From assembly GCA_946481225.1 (NCBI GenBank), contig CAMLNJ010000052.1, forward strand, positions 1 through 11,113: a DNA stretch of 11,113 nt, in the 5' to 3' direction. Position 1 is the stretch's first letter; the number at the start of each line of letters is the position of its first letter. This document shows, piece by piece, positions 6,640 through 11,113 of the stretch. The translations under genes and the position numbers were made by a program. Origin of the DNA: an uncultured Verrucomicrobiota bacterium (GTDB taxonomy: Bacteria; Verrucomicrobiota; Verrucomicrobiae; Opitutales; Opitutaceae). The notes beneath the pieces are model-generated. The model worked only from the letters and a program-made list of their open reading frames with translations. It was not told where the DNA came from and made no database searches.

Positions 6640-8355
6640 CTATCGGCCGAGGACAAGTTCGCCGGATTGCGGCTCCGTCTCGACCTTCTCGCCCGCCGGC
6701 AGGAACAATCGAAAAGTCGATCCCCGCCCCGGTTCCGAGCTCACGCCCACGCCGCCCCGGTGGGCGCGCACGATGCCCAGCACGGCGGCGAGCCCAAGAC
6801 CGCGTCCGAGAAACTTAGTCGAGTAAAACGGCTCGAAAATCCGCCGCATGGTCGCCGCGTCCATTCCGCAGCCGGTGTCGCCGACCTCGATCACGACATG
6901 CGCGCCCTCCCGCATCTCCAGCGGGTGCCGCACCCGGGCCAGCTGCTCCGCGTCGACGTGGACCAGCTTGGTGGCGATCGTGATCACGCCCTCGCCGGCG
7001 CCGAGCGCCTCGGAGGCGTTGATCACGAGGTTCATCAACGCCTGCCGGATTTGCGGGGTGTCCGCCTGGATCGTCGGCAGCGACGGGGCCAGTTCCAGCC
7101 GCACCACCGCCTTCCGGCTGATCGAGACGGACACGAGCTCCGTCGTGTCTTGGATCAAACGGTCCACCTCCACAGGCCGCGTCCGGACCGGCCCCTGGCT
7201 CGCGTAGGCGAGCATTTGGGAACAGAGATCCGATGCCCGGCACGCGCTCTTTTCGATATCGCGCAGGAAGCCCGACGCGGGGGACGAAACCGGAAGGGAC
7301 AGCCCCGCAAGCGACGCGTTGCCCAGGATGCTTGTGAGGAGATTGTTGAAATCGTGGGCTATTCCCGCCGCGAGCACGCCGAGGCTTTCCAGCTTTTGCG
7401 TTTCCTGGATTTTACGCTCCAGCTCCTTGTGCTGCTGTTCCGCCCGCCGACGCTCGGAGATGTCGCGCGCCACCTTGGAAAAACCGATGATCCGGCCTCC
7501 CTCGTCACGAATCGGCGAGATCATGACGGAGACATCCACCAGGCTCCCGTCCTTGCGCTGGCGGCGCGTTTCAAAGGGCCGCGGCAAAACCCCCGTCGTC
7601 AGTTCCGCCAGCCGGCGCTCCACCTCGTCGCTCCGGTCCGATGGAATGATCCGCCTCAACGGCTGGCCCACGATCTCCTCCGCGCGATAGCCGAAGATCC
7701 TCTCCGCGGCGCCGTTCCAGTCGGTCACGACCCCCTCGAGCGTGCTGCCCACCACCGCGTCCTCCGAGGAAGCCACGATGGCCGCGTGCCGCGCGTTGGC
7801 CCGCGACGCGAGCTTCAGCTCCTCCACATGCTGCCGCAGAAGCAGATTCAACCGAGTGACCTCCTCCTCGGCGAGACGGCGTTGATCCGCCTCGGCGCGC
7901 AGCCGCGAGTTCGCCTCCTCCAGATCGGCGGTGCGCGCCCGCACCCGCTCCTCCAGCGTCTCGTTCAAGCGCCGCAGCTCCTCCGGCCCCGGAATCCGCA
8001 CCGCTTGGGGCATGATCTTGAACAAAACCACCGCGGTCGCGAGGGAGATCGCGGCCGTGGCCGCCTTCACCATGCCCGTGAGATAGTAGTCGCTGTTCCA
8101 GATCGTCCACACCTCGAGCACATGCGTGGAGCCGCAGGCCACGATGAACGCGCCGAACATCAGAAAAATCGCCGGATAAGGCAGGTCGCGCCGCCTGCGC
8201 ACGAAATAAACCAAGCCGAGCGGAATCGAGAAATACGCCAGCGCGATCAGTCCGTCGGAAAGCGCATGCAACCAAATCAGAGTCGGCGTCCAAAGGTAGC
8301 ATTGTCCGTGGGGCATGAAATTCCCCCCGCACAGCTCCATAAGCCACTCTCTCAT
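6640..8355 (-). CDS. Sensor histidine kinase with ethylene-receptor-like transmembrane domain and PAS
   Basis: A 571-residue membrane-bound histidine kinase. Order: ETR1-type ethylene-binding domain with three TM helices (~24-115), coiled coil (~120-180), PAS domain (~185-300), HisKA with the phospho-acceptor His334 in GIAHDFNN, and HATPase_c with N-box LMNLVINASEAL (440-451), DTGCGMD (493-499), F-box IFEPFYSTKF and GRGLGLA. The sensor shows SDGLIALAYFSIP (33-45) and GAFIVACGSTH (68-78). Asp34, Tyr41, Ile44, Pro45, Ile71, Cys74 and His78 correspond to ETR1 D25, Y32, I35, P36, I62, C65 and H69; in ETR1 the Cys and His help bind the Cu(I) that holds ethylene. The kinase core is of the NtrB type and there is no fused receiver. 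No response regulator is adjacent, so the partner is elsewhere. The start at 8355 lacks a Shine-Dalgarno; the ATG at 8340 (residue 6) is an alternative that keeps all domains. Confidence 0.94.
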   Translation of the reverse strand: MREWLMELCGGNFMPHGQCYLWTPTLIWLHALSDGLIALAYFSIPLGLVYFVRRRRDLPYPAIFLMFGAFIVACGSTHVLEVWTIWNSDYYLTGMVKAATAAISLATAVVLFKIMPQAVRIPGPEELRRLNETLEERVRARTADLEEANSRLRAEADQRRLAEEEVTRLNLLLRQHVEELKLASRANARHAAIVASSEDAVVGSTLEGVVTDWNGAAERIFGYRAEEIVGQPLRRIIPSDRSDEVERRLAELTTGVLPRPFETRRQRKDGSLVDVSVMISPIRDEGGRIIGFSKVARDISERRRAEQQHKELERKIQETQKLESLGVLAAGIAHDFNNLLTSILGNASLAGLSLPVSSPASGFLRDIEKSACRASDLCSQMLAYASQGPVRTRPVEVDRLIQDTTELVSVSISRKAVVRLELAPSLPTIQADTPQIRQALMNLVINASEALGAGEGVITIATKLVHVDAEQLARVRHPLEMREGAHVVIEVGDTGCGMDAATMRRIFEPFYSTKFLGRGLGLAAVLGIVRAHRGGVGVSSEPGRGSTFRLFLPAGEKVETEPQSGELVLGR

Positions 8356-8522
8356 TTTGCAAATCTACTGCTTCTACATGGCGACTCCAACAATTTGTGC
8401 CGGGGTTTATCCTCCATTCCCCGGGGAGGCCGGCAGGGAAATCGACGACGAGCTTCCTGTTCAACTCAGGACTTGCGCAGCCCCTCCGCCTTACACAAGT
8501 TCCGCCTCCCGTCAGTTCAGAC

Positions 8523-8596
8523 GGCGCGATCGCCAAGTGGTAAGGCCGAGCTCTGCAAAAGCTCTACCGCCGGTTCGATTCCGGCTCGCGCCTCCA
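8523..8596 (+). tRNA. tRNA-Cys (GCA)
   Basis: The cloverleaf is complete: acceptor GGCGCGA (8523-8529) pairs with TCGCGCC; D-stem GCC/GGC; anticodon stem GAGCT/AGCTC around CTGCAAA with anticodon GCA at 8555-8557; T-arm GCCGG-TTCGATT-CCGGC. The discriminator base is U and the CCA end is encoded (8594-8596). U73 and GCA are both expected for cysteine. It lies divergently from the histidine kinase gene. The bases at 8492-8497 (TACACA) could be a -10 element, but no good -35 is seen. Confidence 0.97.
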
Positions 8597-8603
8597 ATTT
8601 CTA

Positions 8604-8636
8604 AAAAAACCGCGGCATAAACGGCCGCGGTTTTTT
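8604..8636 (+). terminator. Intrinsic terminator of tRNA-Cys
   Basis: A near-perfect 13-bp stem, AAAAAACCGCGGC (8604-8616) with GCCGCGGTTTTTT (8624-8636), around a 7-nt loop, starts 7 nt after the tRNA CCA end. The T-run after the GC stem makes this a classic Rho-independent terminator. The A-run on the left means it can also act on transcripts from the right. Confidence 0.93.
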
Positions 8637-8650
8637 GTTTTTCACACCCG

Positions 8651-8686
8651 GAAAAAGCGAAACCGGCGTGCTTGCGCCGCGCCGGT
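8651..8686 (-). terminator. Candidate intrinsic terminator of the minus-strand NO-stress cluster
   Basis: The 7-bp arms ACCGGCG (8662-8668) and CGCCGGT (8680-8686) enclose an 11-nt loop. Read on the minus strand the stem is followed by a T-rich stretch (8651-8661, TTCGCTTTTT). It lies ~50 nt downstream of the RIC-type gene stop. Confidence 0.6.
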
Positions 8687-8705
8687 CTGATCCTCCCCCG
8701 CCGCC

Positions 8706-8728
8706 CGGCGGCGCGTGGCGCGCCGCCG
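8706..8728. other. Very strong GC hairpin just after the RIC-type gene
   Basis: A perfect 10-bp stem, CGGCGGCGCG (8706-8715) with CGCGCCGCCG (8719-8728), has a 3-nt TGG loop and begins 8 nt past the minus-strand stop. No T-run follows directly. It probably stabilises the 3' end of the mRNA or works together with the terminator at 8651-8686. Confidence 0.6.
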
Positions 8729-8736
8729 CCACTCCG

Positions 8737-9438
8737 CTACGCCGAGGCGAGCACCCGCGGAAAAAGAACGTTGTTCTCCTTGTGCACGTGCTGGTGCATG
8801 TCGCGCTCCAGCCTGGCCAGGCCGTCGTAGAGCGCGCGGAAGGTGTTGCACGCCCACTCGGGCGGCGCGTAGCCGTCCGTCAGCTCCCGAAAGCGGCCCA
8901 ACGCGTCGCCGGCGTCGGCGTGCTCCCGCTCCAACTCGGAAACCGCGGCGCGCAATTCCTCGCGCTCCGCCGGACCGCCCGCGCCGGCCGCGAGAGCCCG
9001 GATACGCGGGAACACCGCCGTCTCCTCGTCCGCCATATGCGCCGCCAGCTCGGGCGCGAAGCGCTCGAACACCGCCCGGATCTCGACCAGCCGGGGCTCG
9101 TCCGATCCATGCACGGCCGCCACCTTGCGGGTCATGAAATCCAGCCGGGGCAACTCCTCGCGCAGGTAGCCGTGGTGCGTCGTTTCGATGTGGTCGCAAA
9201 GCTGCGACACGCTCATGGCGTTCGCGTCGGCCAGACCGCCGCCCTCCGCCGCGCCGTCCAACGCCGCCAGCATCGCCAGCACCGTGACGGCGTCCAGGCC
9301 CTTGACCGCGCAGACTTCGGCCAGGGGCTTCTTGCCGCCGCAGCAGTAGTCGATGCCGAGCTTTTCAAAGGCGCGGGCCCGGATCGGGGCGGCGCGCACG
9401 AGTTCGCCGACGGTGGTTTCCAGATTTGGAGTGTTCAT
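8737..9438 (-). CDS. RIC-family iron-sulfur cluster repair di-iron protein (YtfE/ScdA/NorA/DnrN type)
   Basis: A 233-residue cytoplasmic protein. The N-terminal RIC (DUF542) domain carries the hallmark IDYCCGG motif (29-35, Cys32-Cys33). The rest is a hemerythrin-like four-helix bundle with di-iron ligand candidates His88, His110, His134 and Glu138 (HMADE), His173, His217 and Glu221 (HVHKE). Length and order match YtfE/ScdA. Family members repair Fe-S clusters damaged by nitric oxide or peroxide and bind NO at the di-iron site. The start ATG (9436-9438) puts the DUF542 domain right at the N-terminus, as in homologues; longer readings run into noncoding sequence. No Shine-Dalgarno precedes it. 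An FNR/DNR-like palindrome lies 107 bp upstream, and the DUF59 and NnrS-like genes lie upstream on the same strand, which fits NO- or anaerobiosis-induced expression. Confidence 0.95.
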   Translation of the reverse strand: MNTPNLETTVGELVRAAPIRARAFEKLGIDYCCGGKKPLAEVCAVKGLDAVTVLAMLAALDGAAEGGGLADANAMSVSQLCDHIETTHHGYLREELPRLDFMTRKVAAVHGSDEPRLVEIRAVFERFAPELAAHMADEETAVFPRIRALAAGAGGPAEREELRAAVSELEREHADAGDALGRFRELTDGYAPPEWACNTFRALYDGLARLERDMHQHVHKENNVLFPRVLASA

Positions 9439-9446
9439 TCGAGTAG

Positions 9447-9456
9447 ATCGATCGAT
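9447..9456. promoter_or_regulatory. ATCGATCGAT palindrome upstream of the RIC-type gene
   Basis: A perfect 10-bp palindrome lies 9 nt before the start codon of the RIC-type gene, where a ribosome binding site would normally be. It could be an operator or chance; nothing else supports a function. Confidence 0.2.
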
Positions 9457-9544
9457 TAAGGCGGGCCGCCGGTTGCCGGCGCGTTGCCGCCGTCGACATC
9501 CCATCCTCGCCCGACGCACCTGAAAAGCCGCCCGCGCCAAAGTC

Positions 9545-9558
9545 TTGATCCAGGTCAA
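9545..9558 (-). promoter_or_regulatory. FNR/DNR-like binding site
   Basis: TTGATCCAGGTCAA differs from the FNR consensus TTGATnnnnATCAA at one position and matches the TTGATnnnnGTCAA form often seen for NO-responsive DNR/NnrR regulators. It lies in the 194-bp gap before the RIC-type gene. If it acts as a class II site centred near -41.5, transcription would start at about 9510, giving a leader of ~70 nt. No convincing -10 box is seen. Confidence 0.6.
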
Positions 9559-9632
9559 AGCGACGGACGGAAAACACGCGCCACCCCGCCCCGCCGCTCC
9601 GTGCCCGCGCGGCCGCGGCCGCCCCGCAGGCC

Positions 9633-10004
9633 TCATCCATCGATCCGCGCCCCGTCCCAGCCGAGCTGCACCCGCGCCGCCGGCGACAGGAGATCCGGCG
9701 TCCACGTCGGCTCCCACACCAGGTCCACGCGCGCCGTGCTCACGCCCGTCACCGCCTCGACAGCCGCCTTCACGCCCGAGGTGATCACGTCGCCGGCCGG
9801 GCAATACATCGAGGTCAACGTCATCGTCACCGCCACCGCGCCGTCCTCGCCGACCGCGACGCCATAGATCAGGCCAAGATCGCGCACGCTCACGCCAAAC
9901 TCGGGATCGTAGACCCCGCCGCAGGCGTCGAGCAGCGCAGGGATGAGCGGATGTTCAGCAGGTTGCTCGAGATGAGTCGCGGCTATCGCCGGTTCTAGGT
10001 TCAT
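9633..10004 (-). CDS. DUF59/MIP18-family Fe-S cluster assembly protein (SufT/PaaD-like)
   Basis: A 123-residue single-domain protein. Seen: VYDPEFGVSVRDLGLIY (31-47), the family signature, and MTLTSMYCPAGDVI (61-74) with the conserved Cys68. Family members help deliver Fe-S clusters to target proteins; PaaD-like and SufT-like members are also of this fold. It sits between the NnrS-like gene and the RIC-type repair gene, which fits a role in maintaining Fe-S or metal centres under NO stress. The only usable start, ATG at 10002-10004, is inside a dispersed repeat arm, and the first ~20 residues (NLEPAIAATHLEQPAEHPLI) are encoded by that repeat, not by conserved DUF59 sequence. It overlaps the upstream membrane-protein gene by 50 nt, suggesting translational coupling. 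No Shine-Dalgarno is present. Confidence 0.9.
   Translation of the reverse strand: MNLEPAIAATHLEQPAEHPLIPALLDACGGVYDPEFGVSVRDLGLIYGVAVGEDGAVAVTMTLTSMYCPAGDVITSGVKAAVEAVTGVSTARVDLVWEPTWTPDLLSPAARVQLGWDGARIDG
9942..10003 (-). repeat. Solo arm of the 4052-4219 palindromic element
   Basis: These 62 bases match 4158-4219 at 56 positions in the same orientation, beginning TGAACCTA and containing a 28-nt identical block. Only the right arm is present; the sequence beyond 9942 is ordinary DUF59 coding sequence, without the apex hairpin or other arm. It spans the junction of two genes: the TGA stop of the NnrS-like gene (9955-9957) is inside it, and the DUF59 ATG begins one base beyond its edge. Confidence 0.9.
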
Positions 10005-11113
10005 GGGAGGAGGGGAAAAGACGCGCGCGCGCCGGCTTGATCACGACCGCCGCCGCTGCGCCGGGATCGCCAGGGACGCCACCGACACCGGCGACATCGG
10101 CGACGCCCGAGCCGCGGACCGGAAGAGGCGCCGGCCCGCGCCCGCGCAGGTGCGCCAGCACGCGGGCTGCGTTGCCCAGCCACAGCGCCGCCCCCGCCGC
10201 CAGCAGAACGCCCCCCGCCGCCGCCGGCCCGCGCGTCTCCGTCATCGCTCCGACGAGCAGGCAGGCCAGGCCGAGCAAATGCGCGCCCAGCCACCATTCC
10301 TCCAGGAGACGCGACGAAAGCGCGGTCGCCACCGGCACCGGCCCGCGCCCCACGCGCGGCCCGTAGGCCTTCATCCAGACGAGAAAGGGCAATATCTTCG
10401 CCAACATGCCGAGCACGGCGAGGCTCAGCCCGCCCGCGATCACCACCAACCCGTAGCCCGCCGCCGACGACGGCATGCGCTCCGCCCCGGCCGCCCCGAG
10501 GACCAACGCGAGCCCGCCCGCGGCGCCCAGCCCGAGCAGGGCCATGCCCACGACAAACGCGCGCACGCCCACGTCGAGCCTCCGTCGACGGCGCGAGGCC
10601 AAGGTCGACACGAACGCCCACCCCGTGCCCGCCAGCCCCGCCGCCAGCACGACGGCGCCGGCCACCGCCGGCCACCGCACCCCCCACGCCAGCCCCGCCG
10701 CCAAAAGCGGCAGGCCCGCCTGCGTCGCGAGCAGCCCCGCCATCGCGACCCCGGGCCGCCTCGCCTCGCCCATCGTGAACATCGGCACGAGTTGAAACGT
10801 CACGCCTTGCAACAACCCCGCGAAATACCCGACCAGTCCCAGATGCGCGTGCGCGCGCAACAGGTCCAACATCGAAAGCGGCAAATATCCCTGCCGCCGG
10901 TTCAACGCCATCGCCACGCCGGCCGCCGCCGTCACGAACAGCCACCCCGCCGCGAAAACGAAACTCCACGCCGCCGCGTCGCGCCGCCGCGCGACGCGAA
11001 ACGTGCGCAGCGTCGTCACGCCGACGATCACGACACCCGCCACGATCGCCAGCCCGCCCAGCCCGGCCGCGGCATAACGGCCGCCCTCCAGGCCCCACAC
11101 CAGCGTCGCCACG
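9955..11113 (-). CDS. Polytopic membrane protein, haem-copper-oxidase-I / NnrS-like (5' truncated by window end)
   Basis: At least 385 residues are visible. The frame is open to the window edge and the first codon seen is GTG, so the true start is probably outside. About ten hydrophobic segments are present. A conserved-looking helix carries RAHAHLGLVGYFAGLLQGV (from ~86), with His88 and His90, followed by FQLVPMF (106-112). The HAH plus PMF pattern recalls short subunit-I-like proteins related to haem-copper oxidases and NnrS, which bind haem and occur near NO-metabolism genes. Position before DUF59 and RIC-type genes supports a part in NO or anaerobic respiration, but family membership is by pattern only. 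The last ~17 residues (SHEPRTGDSRDSSRATC) come from a dispersed repeat arm and replace the natural C-terminus. The stretch before it is Gly/Ala/Val-rich and unlikely to be a structured domain. Confidence 0.75.
   Translation of the reverse strand, partial: VATLVWGLEGGRYAAAGLGGLAIVAGVVIVGVTTLRTFRVARRRDAAAWSFVFAAGWLFVTAAAGVAMALNRRQGYLPLSMLDLLRAHAHLGLVGYFAGLLQGVTFQLVPMFTMGEARRPGVAMAGLLATQAGLPLLAAGLAWGVRWPAVAGAVVLAAGLAGTGWAFVSTLASRRRRRLDVGVRAFVVGMALLGLGAAGGLALVLGAAGAERMPSSAAGYGLVVIAGGLSLAVLGMLAKILPFLVWMKAYGPRVGRGPVPVATALSSRLLEEWWLGAHLLGLACLLVGAMTETRGPAAAGGVLLAAGAALWLGNAARVLAHLRGRGPAPLPVRGSGVADVAGVGGVPGDPGAAAAVVIKPARARLFPSSHEPRTGDSRDSSRATC

Noticed and set aside
5454..6818. Plus-strand open frame of 454 codons opposite the SBF-like transporter
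   Set aside because: Composition is dominated by Arg, Gln, His and Pro with no domain; the minus strand encodes a clear transporter.
6667..8604. Plus-strand open frame of 645 codons opposite the histidine kinase
   Set aside because: It is Arg/Pro/His-rich and lies antisense to a gene with unmistakable kinase motifs, then runs into the tRNA. It is an artefact of high GC content.
8523..8640. tRNA-Cys as an integration site for a mobile island
   Set aside because: No integrase gene and no direct repeat of the tRNA 3' end is visible; the terminator follows at once.
9439..9804. N-terminal extension of the RIC-type protein by 122 residues
   Set aside because: The extension is low-complexity, overlaps the DUF59 gene and the FNR-like site, and homologues begin at the DUF542 domain.
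1..11113. CRISPR array, prophage or insertion sequence with its own transposase
   Set aside because: No regularly spaced repeats, phage genes or transposase reading frame is present on either strand.

Overview
This is a GC-rich bacterial chromosome segment with dense third-position G/C. Protein sequence style, several dispersed palindromic repeats and the lack of Shine-Dalgarno sequences suggest Verrucomicrobiota, perhaps Opitutaceae. That placement is an inference; the window holds no rRNA or phylogenetic marker apart from one tRNA.

Layout, left to right. (1) The 3' part of a plus-strand ABC-2-type exporter ATPase (1-757). (2) A gene-poor convergent gap (758-1073) holding a strong hairpin and a long imperfect palindromic repeat. 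(3) A minus-strand coiled-coil protein of unknown function (1074-1529), divergent from (4) a two-gene plus-strand operon: an orphan ParA/MinD-type ATPase (1722-2627) and, 2 nt later, an unrecognised protein with a long Glu/Pro-rich tail and a basic amphipathic C-terminus (2630-3898). (5) A convergent gap (3899-4216) filled by two more palindromic repeats. (6) Three minus-strand genes: a single-TM, GspB-like low-complexity protein (4217-5392), a YfeH/SBF-like ten-TM transporter (5538-6500) and a sensor histidine kinase with a plant-ethylene-receptor-like input domain (6640-8355). (7) A plus-strand tRNA-Cys with its own terminator (8523-8636). (8) A minus-strand cluster: an NnrS / haem-copper-oxidase-I-like membrane protein (cut by the window end), a DUF59/MIP18 Fe-S assembly protein, and a RIC/YtfE-type di-iron repair protein preceded by an FNR/DNR-like palindrome. 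This cluster looks like a nitric-oxide or anaerobic stress module.

The most striking features are: the ethylene-binding domain, in which the ETR1 residues as I recall them (D25, Y32, I35, P36, I62, C65, H69) are all present at a constant offset of 9; a ~165 bp palindromic element at 4052-4219 that supplies the stop codon of one gene; a 62 bp solo copy of one arm of that element (9942-10003) that carries the stop codon of the membrane protein and the first ~20 codons of the DUF59 gene; and the ParA operon with its unknown acidic-tailed partner.
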